From NCBI RefSeq assembly GCF_033097365.1, contig NZ_AP028461.1:5208001-5272000 (forward strand): 64,000 nucleotides of DNA, written 5' to 3'. The stretch is from Actinoplanes sichuanensis (lineage in GTDB: Bacteria > Actinomycetota > Actinomycetes > Mycobacteriales > Micromonosporaceae). Position 1 is the stretch's first letter. Each line of letters begins with the position of its first letter. Below the pieces are notes generated by a model. It did no database searches, had not been told where the DNA came from, and saw only the letters and a list, made by a program, of their open reading frames with translations. Below are positions 27,040 to 36,567 of this stretch, piece after piece. Both the position numbers and the translations under genes were made by a program.

Positions 27040-28572
27040 TCACTCGCGCGGGGTGGTGCACAGCGGTTCCGGGGTGCCGTCGGTGCGCACGCACGGGGCG
27101 TACTGCTGGGCCGCGATCATCGACCGGGCCTCCACCCCGACCAGGTAGTTCGCGAACGAACGGGTCAGCGGGTCGGTCCGGTCCAGGTCGCCGTAGCTGT
27201 ACAGGTACTCGACGGTCCAGAACGGGTAGCCGGCCCGGATGTCGTCGACGGTGGCCGCCTGACCGCCCAGCCGCACCTGGTCGACTCCGGCGGTGAGCAG
27301 CGCGTTCGGGGTGTCGACGTAGCCGATGGCGCCGGCCCGGGTGCGGACCTTGGTGAGCACGTCGCTGGTGGTGGTCTGCTCACAGATCACCGGCTGGTCA
27401 CGCGGCACGCCCTCACGCAGCACGTCGCACGAGTCGCTGGTGGCGCCGGCCTGACGGCCCTTCAGCACGAACGTCTCCAACGCGCGGCGGCTGCCGGACC
27501 GGTCGTCGCGGGCGACCACCCGGATCGGGCCCGGGTTCAGCGCCGGATCGACGTCCCGCCAGTCGGCGACCTCACCCCGGAAGATCCGGCGCAGGGTCTC
27601 GGCAGGCAGGTCAGTCACCGTCACCCCGTTGTTGACCACGATGCTGTACGGGACGACGGCCAACCCTCGGCTGGGCACCAGATCAGCGAACCCGATGAAC
27701 TTGCCGTCCGCCAGGGCGAGCCGTTTGGGGCGCTGTTCGGGGGCGACGTTCTGCAGGTGGTCGAGCCCTTCGAAACTGCCCGCCGCGACCACGGTGATCT
27801 TCGCGTCGTCGCAGTAGGTCATGTACTGCTCGGCCAGGTGCGCGGCGATCCCGGCGAACGCGCTCGACCCCTCCACGGTCAGCTCGCCGGAGGCGCAGAC
27901 CGGCGCGCCGGCCCCGGTGCCCGCCTTGCGGTCGGAACTGGCGAACAGCAGCGTCGCGACCAGCGCACCGGCCAGCAGGATGCTCACCGCGGCACCGGCG
28001 ATGGTGGTACGGCGGGTGCGTGGCGTGTCGGCCTGGGTGACCACACCGCCCTCGGCGAGCCGACCGATCGCCTTGGCCGCCGGGTTCGGGCCCGCACCGT
28101 CGTTGGAGAGCAGGACGACGACCTTGTACTCCTCGTTCGGGTTCAGGTCGACGCGTGGCAGTTCCAGCGTCGACTGGCCGAGCTGCCAGCGGAAACCCTT
28201 GAACTCGCCGGCCAGCGCCTCCGGTTTCTCCTCGGTGAGGCCGGCCGCGATCGTGCGGCGGTCCGGGAAGTCCAGCTCGAACGTCTTGTAGTCGTGCTTG
28301 GAGATCGAGGTCCGCCCGACGTTCTTGACCCGGGCCACGACCAGCGCCGGCTGCTCGATGTGGGTGTTCTCCTGGTCCATCACCCGGGCCACCAGCCGGG
28401 CGTAGGCCGGGCTGAACCCGAGCGGTGAGTTGAACCGCACCCGGAACGACAGCACCCGCCTGCGCCGGGCCTGGAACTGGTTGAACAGGGTGAGCCCGAC
28501 CGCCAGTATCAGCGCGGCGATGAGACTGCTGACACCCTGCTGGGCACTGAGCCAGTCGACCAGGACCGACAT
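27040..28572 (-). CDS. Membrane protein with PstS-like substrate-binding domain
   Basis: 510 residues. The ATG at 28572 follows GAGGGGAG; GTG codons just upstream are alternatives. Layout: membrane segment near residues 15-32 (SLIAALILAVGLTLF), a beta-rich segment of about 150 residues that I do not recognise, a second membrane segment (IAGAAVSILLAGALVATLLF), then a PstS-type domain (ELTVEGSSAFAGIA, VARDDRSGSRRALETFV, GAIGYVDTPN) ending with Cys-rich YAPCVRTDGTPEPLC. No pst transporter genes lie nearby, so it is probably a sensor or scaffold rather than a transport component. Binding-protein domains recur in the module at 33615-37880. Confidence 0.75.
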   Translation of the reverse strand: MSVLVDWLSAQQGVSSLIAALILAVGLTLFNQFQARRRRVLSFRVRFNSPLGFSPAYARLVARVMDQENTHIEQPALVVARVKNVGRTSISKHDYKTFELDFPDRRTIAAGLTEEKPEALAGEFKGFRWQLGQSTLELPRVDLNPNEEYKVVVLLSNDGAGPNPAAKAIGRLAEGGVVTQADTPRTRRTTIAGAAVSILLAGALVATLLFASSDRKAGTGAGAPVCASGELTVEGSSAFAGIAAHLAEQYMTYCDDAKITVVAAGSFEGLDHLQNVAPEQRPKRLALADGKFIGFADLVPSRGLAVVPYSIVVNNGVTVTDLPAETLRRIFRGEVADWRDVDPALNPGPIRVVARDDRSGSRRALETFVLKGRQAGATSDSCDVLREGVPRDQPVICEQTTTSDVLTKVRTRAGAIGYVDTPNALLTAGVDQVRLGGQAATVDDIRAGYPFWTVEYLYSYGDLDRTDPLTRSFANYLVGVEARSMIAAQQYAPCVRTDGTPEPLCTTPRE

Positions 28573-28658
28573 CGCCACCGGCACTCCCCTCGGCACGTCA
28601 ATCCATCGACTCTCCTCGGTGGATGTGAGCTGCGGGGATGCGTCAGGTTAACGGGGAA

Positions 28659-28916
28659 TCACACATCGGCGGCACCTGTCCGGCGGCCGCGGCGGGCGAG
28701 CTGCCACAGTTTGGCGACCGCGACGATCGACCAGACGCCGTTGAGGATGACGAACCCCCACGTGGTGGAGAGCAGACCGACGGTGGTGAGCAGCGCCGCG
28801 CCGACCAGGTTGAGTAGCTGGTAGGTGACGGTGTCCACGCCGAGCCGCCCGAGTTGGAGCCCCACGAACGCGGTGAGCACGAGAAACGCGCCGATCAGCG
28901 ACAGTGTCTGGATCAT
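28659..28916 (-). CDS. Small membrane protein, CBU_0592-like
   Basis: 85 residues with three hydrophobic segments: SLIGAFLVLTAFVGLQLG, LLNLVGAALLTTVGLLS and WGFVILNGVWSIVAVAKL. The pattern (YQLLNLVG, NGVWSIVA) matches the CBU_0592 family of small membrane proteins without known function. It is divergent from the histidine kinase at 28980. Confidence 0.75.
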   Translation of the reverse strand: MIQTLSLIGAFLVLTAFVGLQLGRLGVDTVTYQLLNLVGAALLTTVGLLSTTWGFVILNGVWSIVAVAKLWQLARRGRRTGAADV

Positions 28917-28979
28917 CGGGCGACGGTAACCCTGGCCGGCGGCGCTCAGCGCGCGGGTGAAACTGACGATGGGTACTCA

Positions 28980-31571
28980 GTGACAGCAACGAGCGCGGTG
29001 GGGGCACGGCTGCGCTCGGCCGGGACGCTGACCGTTGCGGTCATCGTAGTGACCCTGATGATCGCCGGGGCCACGTTCGCGGCGATGACCCGGGGTGACG
29101 ACGAGACCGCGCGGCGGCTGCTGCAGCGGCGAGCCAGTCAGGTCACCGCGGCCGTGCAGAGCGAGGTCAACCGGTATCTGGACGCGCTCAGCACGACAGC
29201 GGCCGCGGCGGGCGCCCACGACACCCTCACGAACGCGAAGTTTCTGCAGCTCAGCGCCCCGCTGTCGGGGATGCGGCTGTCCGGGGCGACGGCTGTCGGG
29301 TTCCTGCTGCCGGTCCCCGACGACCGAATCGCCGAGACCCAGCGGCTGTGGCGGGACCGGGGTGTCACCGATCTGCTGCTCCGGCCGGTCGGTTCCGGGG
29401 AGCACATCTTCACCGTGATGGTGCGTGTGCTGGACGCGCTGCTGGTGCCCCGGGCCGGCCTGGACGCCACCCAGTCCCGGCCGCTGTGGGACACGCTGCG
29501 CGCGGCCCGCGACACCGGCCGGCCGGCGATCTCCGAGCCGTACGGTCTGGTCGTCGATCAGAATCTGCCGCCCGCCCAGCGGCAGTTGTCGTTCACCCTC
29601 GCCGCACCCGTCTACGGGCTGGCCGCCCCGGACGGCAGCCGCGAGTTCCAGGGCTGGGTGACGATGAGCCTGCGCAGCCGCAACTTCCTCGGCACGGTGC
29701 TGCCCGCGCTCGGCGACGGGCTGCGCGAGGTCTCCCTGTCCACGTCACCGGAGGAGTACGGACCGCTGGTCGCCGCCTATCCGAGAGCCGACGCCCACGA
29801 GCCGGACATGTCCGATTCCGGGACGGTGACGGTGGCCGACCGCACCTGGTATCTACGGATCGGCGGCGCCCGCCGGGAACTGATCGGCTCCAGAGCCCTG
29901 CCCCGGGTGGTCGCGGTCTCGGTGTTGGCGCTCGGTCTGGTGCTGGCCGCGCTGGTGCACGTGCTGGCCACCGGCCGGGCCCGGGCCCGGCGGGCGGTCG
30001 AGCAGGCCACCACCGAGTTGGCGGCGGCCGAGTCCCGGGCCCGGGAGCAGGCGTTCCTGCTGACCACGATCCTGGACGCGATGAGCGACGGGGTCGGGGT
30101 GGTCGACGACAGCGGCGAGTTCCTGCTGCACAATCCGGCCGCCAAGTCGATGCTCGGGATCGCCGAGGACCGCAGCGGCCCGCAGAACTGGCAGGAGCAC
30201 TACGGCATCTTCCGGGTAGACGGCAGCGGCCCGTTCCCGACCGAGGAGCTGCCGCTGGTCCGGGCGTTGGCCGGGGAGCAGTGCGATCTCGTCGACATGC
30301 TGATCCGTAACGTCACCCACCCGGACGGGCTCACCATCAGTGTGTCGGCCCGTCCGCTGCGGCTGCAGGGTGGCCGGGCGGCCGCGGTCGCCGTCTTCCA
30401 CGACATCACCGCCCGCAAGGCCGACATGGCCGCGATCGAGGCGGCCCGCGACCAGCTGGCGGCGCAGAAGGACTATCTGACCCAGGTGCTCGACGCGTTG
30501 CAGATCACGGTGGTCACGTGTGACACCGACGGGATGCTGGTGCACACCAACGCCACCGGGGGCGCCCGGGTCGGCGCGCCGATGACCGGGCGGCACATCG
30601 ACGAGGTCAGCTCGGGGATCACTGTCACCGACATGGACGGGCAGGTGATCGCTCTCGCCGACATGCCCATTCCGCGGGTGTTGCGGGGTGCCGACGCGAT
30701 CCGGCTGGAGGCGATGGTCCGGTTCGGCAGCGGTCACACCCGGGCCGTGGTGCTCAACGCCCAACCTCTGGTGGACCGGACCGGCGCCCGGATCGGCGCG
30801 GTCGGTTCGTCGTACGACATCACCGCCCTGCGTGAGCGGGAAGCGGATCTGGCCGCGTTCGCCGGGGTCGCCGCGCACGATCTGCGGGCTCCGCTGATGG
30901 TGATCGCCGGGTACACGGCCCTGTTGGAGGAGGATCTGGAGGACGGGGCCGACCCGGAGTCGATGCACCCGACGGTGGCCCGGATCGGGGCCGGGGTGCG
31001 CCGGATGCAGCAGCTGATCGACGATCTGCTCGCCTACGCGACGGCCCGGGACGCGCGGATCAGCCTGCAGCATGTCGACCTGCAGGAGGTGGTGGCCGAC
31101 ATCGTCACCGAACGGACCCTGCACCTGCACGTCGCCGACGGCGGCGGCCCGCCCCCGGAGATCACGGTCGGCCCGCTGCCGGTGATCGACGCCGACGCCA
31201 GCATGATCCGGCAGGTGTTCGACAACCTGATCGGCAACGCCCTGAAATACACCAGGCCCGGCGAGCCGGCCCGGATCGACATCGCCGCGAGCCATCCGGA
31301 CGGTGACCCGGCGACGATCCGGATCACCATCGCCGACCGTGGCATCGGCATCCCGGCCGAGGAGCAGCCGCACGTGTTCGACCAGTTCCATCGGGTCGCC
31401 GCACACACCAAGTCCTACCACGGCACCGGGCTGGGCCTGGCGATCTGCAAGCGGGTGCTGCAACGGCACGACGGCACGATCCGAGCCGCCGACAATCCGG
31501 GCGGCGGCACCTGCATGATCATCGAGATGCCGTACGCCGGCCGACCGCTGCCCGCCCCGGTCACGGTGTGA
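28980..31571 (+). CDS. Sensor histidine kinase with CHASE and PAS domains
   Basis: 863-residue sensor kinase from a GTG at 28980; an upstream in-frame start would overlap the neighbour and is not used. Membrane segment about 14-35, extracellular CHASE-type domain to about 305 (AISEPYGLVV), second membrane segment VAVSVLALGLVLAALVHVL, a PAS domain (LDAMSDGVGVVDDSGEFLL), a second PAS domain (LDALQITVVTCDTDGMLVH), HisKA with phospho-His in VAAHDLRAPLMV, and HATPase_c (NLIGNALKY, IGIPAEEQ, GTGLGLAICKRVL). It senses an extracellular and probably an internal signal. No cognate response regulator is adjacent, so the pathway is unknown. Confidence 0.9.
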   Translation: MTATSAVGARLRSAGTLTVAVIVVTLMIAGATFAAMTRGDDETARRLLQRRASQVTAAVQSEVNRYLDALSTTAAAAGAHDTLTNAKFLQLSAPLSGMRLSGATAVGFLLPVPDDRIAETQRLWRDRGVTDLLLRPVGSGEHIFTVMVRVLDALLVPRAGLDATQSRPLWDTLRAARDTGRPAISEPYGLVVDQNLPPAQRQLSFTLAAPVYGLAAPDGSREFQGWVTMSLRSRNFLGTVLPALGDGLREVSLSTSPEEYGPLVAAYPRADAHEPDMSDSGTVTVADRTWYLRIGGARRELIGSRALPRVVAVSVLALGLVLAALVHVLATGRARARRAVEQATTELAAAESRAREQAFLLTTILDAMSDGVGVVDDSGEFLLHNPAAKSMLGIAEDRSGPQNWQEHYGIFRVDGSGPFPTEELPLVRALAGEQCDLVDMLIRNVTHPDGLTISVSARPLRLQGGRAAAVAVFHDITARKADMAAIEAARDQLAAQKDYLTQVLDALQITVVTCDTDGMLVHTNATGGARVGAPMTGRHIDEVSSGITVTDMDGQVIALADMPIPRVLRGADAIRLEAMVRFGSGHTRAVVLNAQPLVDRTGARIGAVGSSYDITALREREADLAAFAGVAAHDLRAPLMVIAGYTALLEEDLEDGADPESMHPTVARIGAGVRRMQQLIDDLLAYATARDARISLQHVDLQEVVADIVTERTLHLHVADGGGPPPEITVGPLPVIDADASMIRQVFDNLIGNALKYTRPGEPARIDIAASHPDGDPATIRITIADRGIGIPAEEQPHVFDQFHRVAAHTKSYHGTGLGLAICKRVLQRHDGTIRAADNPGGGTCMIIEMPYAGRPLPAPVTV

Positions 31572-32406
31572 ACGCGGGGAACTCCTCGACGCCGAGCACC
31601 CGCAGCAGATCGAGGCGTTCCCGGGCCTCGTCGTCGGCCGGGGTGAGCACCAGCAGCTTCTGACCCAGGTCCGGGGTGAGCAGTGTTTCGCAGTCCATGG
31701 TCAGCGGGCCGACCCGCGGGTGCCGGAAGGTCTTGCGGTCGGCGCGGCGCACCGCGACCTCGTGTTCGGCCCACCGCCGCCGGAAGTCGGCGCTGACCGC
31801 CAGCAGCCTGTCGACCAGGCCGGTGACCTCCGGATCGTCGGCGCGGCGGCCGGCCACCGCGCGTAGGTCGGCGACGTGCCCGCGGGCGTGCCGGTCCTGT
31901 TCCTCAGGCGTCGCGACGGCGCGGGCCTCCGGTTCGGTGAACCACCGGTAGATCAGGTACCGACGGTCGCCGGCCAGGCCGGTGTGGTCGCCGCTGAGCA
32001 GGATCGACGCGCGGTTCTGGGCGAGCACCTCACCGAGGTCGGAGATGATCATGGCGGGGGTGTCGCCGAGCAGGTCGAGCATCCGAATCAGGCCGGCGCG
32101 GGCCTGCACGGCCGGTCCGGATGCGGGTGGCGGCTGGTGGCCGGCCAGGCGGAACAGGTGAGCGCGTTCGTCGTCGGACAGCCGCAGCGCGCGGGCCAGC
32201 GCGGTCAGCAGCTGGGTGGACGGCCGGCTGCTGCGGCCCTGTTCCAGACGCACCACGTAGTCGACGGAGACGCCGGCGAGCATGGCCACCTCCTCGCGGC
32301 GCAGCCCGGCGGTCCGGCGGCGGGGTCCCTCGGTGATGCCGACCTGGGCGGGGCGGACCGCGGCCCGCCGCCGGCGCAGGAAGTCGGCCAGCTCGTCACG
32401 CTGCAT
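31561..32406 (-). CDS. XRE-family regulator with MmyB-like ligand domain
   Basis: 281-residue helix-turn-helix regulator. The N-terminal XRE domain is GLRREEVAMLAGVSVDYVV and RLEQGRSSRPS; the C-terminal part is the MmyB-type ligand-binding domain (DLGEVLAQNRASILLSGD, VGPLTMDCETLLTPD). Relatives commonly control a divergent oxidoreductase gene, and here an aldo/keto reductase starts 102 bases away on the other strand, so that enzyme is the likely target. The 3-prime end overlaps the kinase gene end by 11 bases. Confidence 0.9.
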   Translation of the reverse strand: MQRDELADFLRRRRAAVRPAQVGITEGPRRRTAGLRREEVAMLAGVSVDYVVRLEQGRSSRPSTQLLTALARALRLSDDERAHLFRLAGHQPPPASGPAVQARAGLIRMLDLLGDTPAMIISDLGEVLAQNRASILLSGDHTGLAGDRRYLIYRWFTEPEARAVATPEEQDRHARGHVADLRAVAGRRADDPEVTGLVDRLLAVSADFRRRWAEHEVAVRRADRKTFRHPRVGPLTMDCETLLTPDLGQKLLVLTPADDEARERLDLLRVLGVEEFPAFTP

Positions 32407-32508
32407 GGGTCCATGCTCTCCCGGGCCGGCCCGCGGTGACAGGGAGCGCCGCTCCCATGATGAGTGCTCCTCTTCCGGGCCGGTCGGCGGCGGCGCAGCC
32501 TCGATGGC

Positions 32509-33504
32509 ATGCAGACACGAACTCTTGGCAGCACCGGTCCGGTCGTCTCCGCGCTGGGGCTGGGTGCGATGGGCATGACCGCCGGCGCGTACGGGCCGGC
32601 CGACCGGGCGGAGAGCATCGCCACCGTGCACGCCGCCCTGGACGCGGGCGTCACCCTGATCGACACCAGCGACCACTACGGCACCGGGCACAACGAGATG
32701 CTGGTGGCCGAGGCGCTGCGCGGCCGTGACCGCGACGACTACCTGCTGAGCGTGAAGTTCGGGGCGATGGTCGGGCCGGGCGGGGTGTTCCTCGGGCAGG
32801 ACAACCGGCCGGCGGCGGTGAAGGACCGGCTGGCACATTCGCTGACCCGGCTCGGTGTGGATCACGTCGACGTGTACCGGCCCGCCCGGCTGGATCCGGA
32901 GGTCCCGATCGAAGACACCATCGGGGCGATCAAGGAGATGGTCGACGCCGGGTACGTACGACATGTCGGGCTGTCCGAGGTGGGTGCCGAGACGATCCGG
33001 CGGGCACACGCGGTCCATCCGATCGCCGATCTGCAGATCGAGTATTCGCTGGTCTCCCGGGCCGTGGAGGCGGAGGTGCTGCCGGTGTTGCGGGAGCTGG
33101 GCATCGGCATGACCGCCTACGGGGTGCTGAGCCGAGGCCTGATCTCCGGGCACTGGAACCCGGACGCGGTACGACCCGGCGACCATCGGGCGATGCTGCC
33201 GCGGTTCTCCGGTGACAACGGGCGGCACAATCTGGCCCTGGTCGAGGCGGTGCGGCGGATCGCCGACGGGCGCGGCTGCACGGTGGCGCAGCTGGCGATC
33301 GCCTGGGTGGCCGCGCAGGGCCCGGACATCGTGCCGCTGGCCGGAGCCCGGACCCGGGAACGGTTGTCGGAGGCACTGCCGGCGCTGGACGTGCGGCTCA
33401 CCGCCGAGGACCTGGCGGCGATCGAGGCGGCGGTACCGGCCGGGTCGGCCCGCGGCGACAGATATCCGGCGGCCATGATGGCATCGGTCGGCGTCGGCAA
33501 CTGA
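32509..33504 (+). CDS. Aldo/keto reductase
   Basis: NADPH-dependent aldo/keto reductase, 331 residues, TIM-barrel. Features: LGLGAMGMTAGAYG, the catalytic Asp and Tyr in LIDTSDHYGTGHNEM, Lys in LLSVKFG, and the cofactor-site tail GARTRERLSEALPALD. In the place of the usual catalytic His (YxHRxDP) it has YRPARLDPEVPIEDT, with Ala at that position; such PARLDP members form a recognisable actinobacterial subgroup. The substrate is unknown. Divergent from, and probably regulated by, the XRE gene. Confidence 0.9.
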   Translation: MQTRTLGSTGPVVSALGLGAMGMTAGAYGPADRAESIATVHAALDAGVTLIDTSDHYGTGHNEMLVAEALRGRDRDDYLLSVKFGAMVGPGGVFLGQDNRPAAVKDRLAHSLTRLGVDHVDVYRPARLDPEVPIEDTIGAIKEMVDAGYVRHVGLSEVGAETIRRAHAVHPIADLQIEYSLVSRAVEAEVLPVLRELGIGMTAYGVLSRGLISGHWNPDAVRPGDHRAMLPRFSGDNGRHNLALVEAVRRIADGRGCTVAQLAIAWVAAQGPDIVPLAGARTRERLSEALPALDVRLTAEDLAAIEAAVPAGSARGDRYPAAMMASVGVGN

Positions 33505-33614
33505 CCGCCTCTCCCGGCCCGACCAGGCACTACTCTTTCCGCATTGGCGGCTGTCTCCGCCTGTCGGCCGTTTCTCGTCCTCCGAAAGATCGATTAGCGG
33601 ATCATCGGCGGATA

Positions 33615-34037
33615 GTGAACGACCGATTCGGTTACCGTGTCGGAATGCAGCTCAGCCCCGATTCCGGTGACCCGATCCGTGTCGAGATCACTCTCGACGG
33701 CGAAGATTCCGACAGCGCCCTCAACGAGCTGCGGAAATGGCTGCTCAGCGACGAGGACCTGGTCGGTGTCCGGGTGGATCCGGTGACCGCGGCGACCCGG
33801 CCCGACCTGATGTCCGGCGGGCTGGTCGAGGCGCTGGTCGCGACGGTCACCGATCCGGGCCTGATCGGGGCGGTGTTCGCCGGCGTGGGCGGGTGGGCCG
33901 CCGCCCGGGCGTCCAACCGCCGCACCCGGGTGCGGGTGACGGTCGGCGACCGTGAGGTCGAGGTGGAGGGGCCGGACCTGCGCGATCCGGAGGGCATGGC
34001 GCGTCGCCTGCGCGAGGATCTGGGCGAGGCGCCGTGA
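33615..34037 (+). CDS. EACC1-like effector-associated small protein
   Basis: 140 residues from a GTG at 33615 (an ATG at 33645 is the alternative). Sequence features match effector-associated constant component 1 of actinobacterial conflict systems: an N-terminal strand/helix unit (IRVEITL, ALNELRKWLLSDEDL and a GVRV strand), a Gly-rich hydrophobic helix (LIGAVFAGVGGWAAARA) and a basic two-strand C-part (RTRVRVTVGDREVEVEGPD). The helix may insert into the membrane. EACC1 genes are typically followed by an effector such as a caspase-like protease, as here, one base downstream. Family assignment is from recalled patterns, not a search. Confidence 0.65.
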   Translation: MNDRFGYRVGMQLSPDSGDPIRVEITLDGEDSDSALNELRKWLLSDEDLVGVRVDPVTAATRPDLMSGGLVEALVATVTDPGLIGAVFAGVGGWAAARASNRRTRVRVTVGDREVEVEGPDLRDPEGMARRLREDLGEAP

Positions 34038-34038
34038 C

Positions 34039-36567
34039 ATGGGGCTACCCGACTTCACCAGGTCGCGGGCCGTGCTCATCGGCACGGCGAAATACCGCAG
34101 CGCCAATCTGCCTGATCTTCCGTCGGTCGCTCACAACATCACCGCACTCAAGGCCCGCCTGACCGATCCGGAACTGTCCGGTTTCACGAATGAGAACTGC
34201 GCCGAGATCCTGAACCCGAAACTTCCCGGCCAGATGCTGAAACGGGTGCGGCAGGCCGCCAAAGAGGCCGAGGAGTTGCTGCTGGTCTATTTCGCCGGGC
34301 ACGGGCTGCTGGATCGGGACGGTGAACTGCACCTGGGCGTGCGGGATTCACACGAGGAGGAGCCGTGGACGAGCGTGCGGTTCGACGCGCTCGCCGGGCA
34401 GATCCTGGAGAGCCCGGCCACCAGCAAGATCGTCATTCTGGACTGCTGTTACAGCGGACGGGCGTTGCAGCATCTGCACATGTCCGAGGACCGGCTGGTC
34501 GAGCGGGCCACCGCCCAGCTCGGCATCGACGGCCTGTACGTGGTCACCTCCAGCGCCGCGAACAAGCCGTCGCTGGCGCCGGCCGATGACGAGTTCACCG
34601 CGTTCACCGGCCGGCTGCTGAAGTTCATCGACGCCGGCCTGCCCGGCCCGCAGGAACTGCTGACCATGCACGCGCTGTACACGGCGGTCCGGCAGGACAT
34701 GCAGCGGCACCGGCTGCCCCGCCCGCAGCAGTACAGCGGCAACCTCGCCGGTGAGGCGGCGCTGGTCCGCAACCGCGCCTACGTGCCGGCCGCGCCCGCC
34801 GAGCCGACCGACGAGCCGGTGAGTGTGCCGGTGGACATCCGGCGGGCACGGCGGCCGGCGTTCCTGGCGGCGCATCCGCGATGGCGGCGGGCGGTCGGCG
34901 GCGGGCTGGCCCTGGCCGTGTTGGGCGGCACGGCGAGCGCGTCGGTGGCGGTGGCGGCGGCTCCGTGCGCGGCTCCGGCGGCGATCCGGATGCTGGTGCC
35001 CCTGGACACGGTGGAGATGTTCACCGACGTGGCCGACGCCTACGAGTACGCCACCCGCGGCGCCGGTTTCTGCCAGCGGGTGCGGGTCAGTGTCGCCGGC
35101 GCGTCGCGGGACGATGTGGCGCGGGCGTTCGCGTTGTCGTGGCGTACCCCCGCCGACGCCTCGGCCGACGATCGTCGGCTGCTGCGCCGGGTCGGTCTGC
35201 CGCCGGACGTGTGGGTCGCCGATCTGACCGCGGACATGGCGGCGGTGCAGGCCGCCCTGACCGGAACCGCGGACGCCGGGGTACGGATCCCGGGTGACCC
35301 GACCCGCTGGCCGATCGCCGAGTCCCCGATCGTGCTGGCCGAGCCCGGTGCGCCCGGCGGCACCCCGGCGGCCCGCCCGGCCGCGTCGTGGACGAGTCTG
35401 GTCGCCGGTGGCGATCCGCGGCCGCCGGTGGCCGGGATCGTGCGCCCGGACCCGGACACCACCACGGTGGGTCGGCTGGTCGACGTGTCGTTGTTCCCGC
35501 CGGGGCAGAGCCCGGCCGTGGCCCGTGGCCGGGTGCAGGTGCCGCTGGACGCCGCGGCGGTGGCCGCCGGTCAGGGTATCGGCGTGCCGGACATCGCCGC
35601 GCTGCTGTGTGCCGCGCCGGCCGGTCCGGAGCGGCGCAGTGCGGTGATCGTCGCCGAGTGGCAGTTGGTCCGCCACAACCTGTACCGCCAGGATCGGGGC
35701 CGCTGCGGCGGGCGGGCGGTGCCGTGGAACGCCTGGTATCCGGGTGACACCCGCTGGCTGGACTATCCGATGGTCCAGCCGCAGTGGTCGCCCGCCACGG
35801 GTGCGCGGGTGCGCCGTACCGCCGATGACTTCACCGCGTGGATCCGCTCGCCGGCCGGTGGTCGGGCGCTGGCCGATCGTGGGCTGCGGCCTCGCAACTC
35901 CGGGCCGGACACCGGGTTGATCAGCCGGAACGGGGCGTCGGCGAACTGGTACGCCAGACAGGGCTACGAGACCGACATCTCGGACCTGGAGCGGGCCGCG
36001 AAGTCGTATCAGGCGGCCCGGAAACCGGCGACGGTGCTGGTCGCCGTCGACGGGTCCGGGTCGATGGCCACGACCGGTGGTGGGCGGACCCGGTTCGACG
36101 CGGCGCTCGACGGGATCGCGGCGTCGGTCGGCGCGATGGGCCCGCGCGACAGGTTCGGCCTGTTCATCTTCTCCACCGCGATCCGCGGCGAGATCACCGA
36201 GATCGGCGGGGACGCCGCGAAGCTCACCGAGCGGGCGCGCGGATATCGGCCGTCCGGCAGCACACCCCTGTATCTGGCGGTCGATCACGGGGTCCGCAAG
36301 CTGCGCGACGACCGGGCGTCCGACGACAGACATCGGGTGCTGGTGGTACTGACCGACGGCGACGACACCACCGGACACGCGCTGCCCCGACTCGACGACG
36401 ACACGATCCGGGTGGTGATCGTCAACGTGGGCGCGTCCGGCTGCCCCGATCCGCGGCTGGCCACGCTGACCCGGGAGCACGGCGCGTGTGTCGGGGTGCC
36501 GTCCGGGTCGGTCGACGTCCAGGTGGCCGAGCAGATCGAACGACTGTGGCAGAAGGAAACGACGTGA
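34039..36567 (+). CDS. Caspase-like protease fused to membrane segment, binding-protein-like and VWA domains
   Basis: 842-residue fusion. N-terminal caspase-like peptidase C14 domain: the catalytic His is H88 in VYFAGHGLL and the Cys C137 in LDCCYSG. A Pro/Thr linker and a membrane segment near residues 285-310 (GGGLALAVLGGTASASVAVA) follow, then an extracytoplasmic solute-binding-like region to about 640, and a von Willebrand A domain with an intact MIDAS motif DGSGS (D671, S673, S675) and LVVLTDGDDTTG. So the protease would be cytoplasmic with a ligand- or protein-binding exterior. Start chosen at the ATG one base after the EACC1 stop; the end overlaps the next gene. Probably a stress- or invader-triggered effector; its substrates are unknown. 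Confidence 0.8.
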   Translation: MGLPDFTRSRAVLIGTAKYRSANLPDLPSVAHNITALKARLTDPELSGFTNENCAEILNPKLPGQMLKRVRQAAKEAEELLLVYFAGHGLLDRDGELHLGVRDSHEEEPWTSVRFDALAGQILESPATSKIVILDCCYSGRALQHLHMSEDRLVERATAQLGIDGLYVVTSSAANKPSLAPADDEFTAFTGRLLKFIDAGLPGPQELLTMHALYTAVRQDMQRHRLPRPQQYSGNLAGEAALVRNRAYVPAAPAEPTDEPVSVPVDIRRARRPAFLAAHPRWRRAVGGGLALAVLGGTASASVAVAAAPCAAPAAIRMLVPLDTVEMFTDVADAYEYATRGAGFCQRVRVSVAGASRDDVARAFALSWRTPADASADDRRLLRRVGLPPDVWVADLTADMAAVQAALTGTADAGVRIPGDPTRWPIAESPIVLAEPGAPGGTPAARPAASWTSLVAGGDPRPPVAGIVRPDPDTTTVGRLVDVSLFPPGQSPAVARGRVQVPLDAAAVAAGQGIGVPDIAALLCAAPAGPERRSAVIVAEWQLVRHNLYRQDRGRCGGRAVPWNAWYPGDTRWLDYPMVQPQWSPATGARVRRTADDFTAWIRSPAGGRALADRGLRPRNSGPDTGLISRNGASANWYARQGYETDISDLERAAKSYQAARKPATVLVAVDGSGSMATTGGGRTRFDAALDGIAASVGAMGPRDRFGLFIFSTAIRGEITEIGGDAAKLTERARGYRPSGSTPLYLAVDHGVRKLRDDRASDDRHRVLVVLTDGDDTTGHALPRLDDDTIRVVIVNVGASGCPDPRLATLTREHGACVGVPSGSVDVQVAEQIERLWQKETT

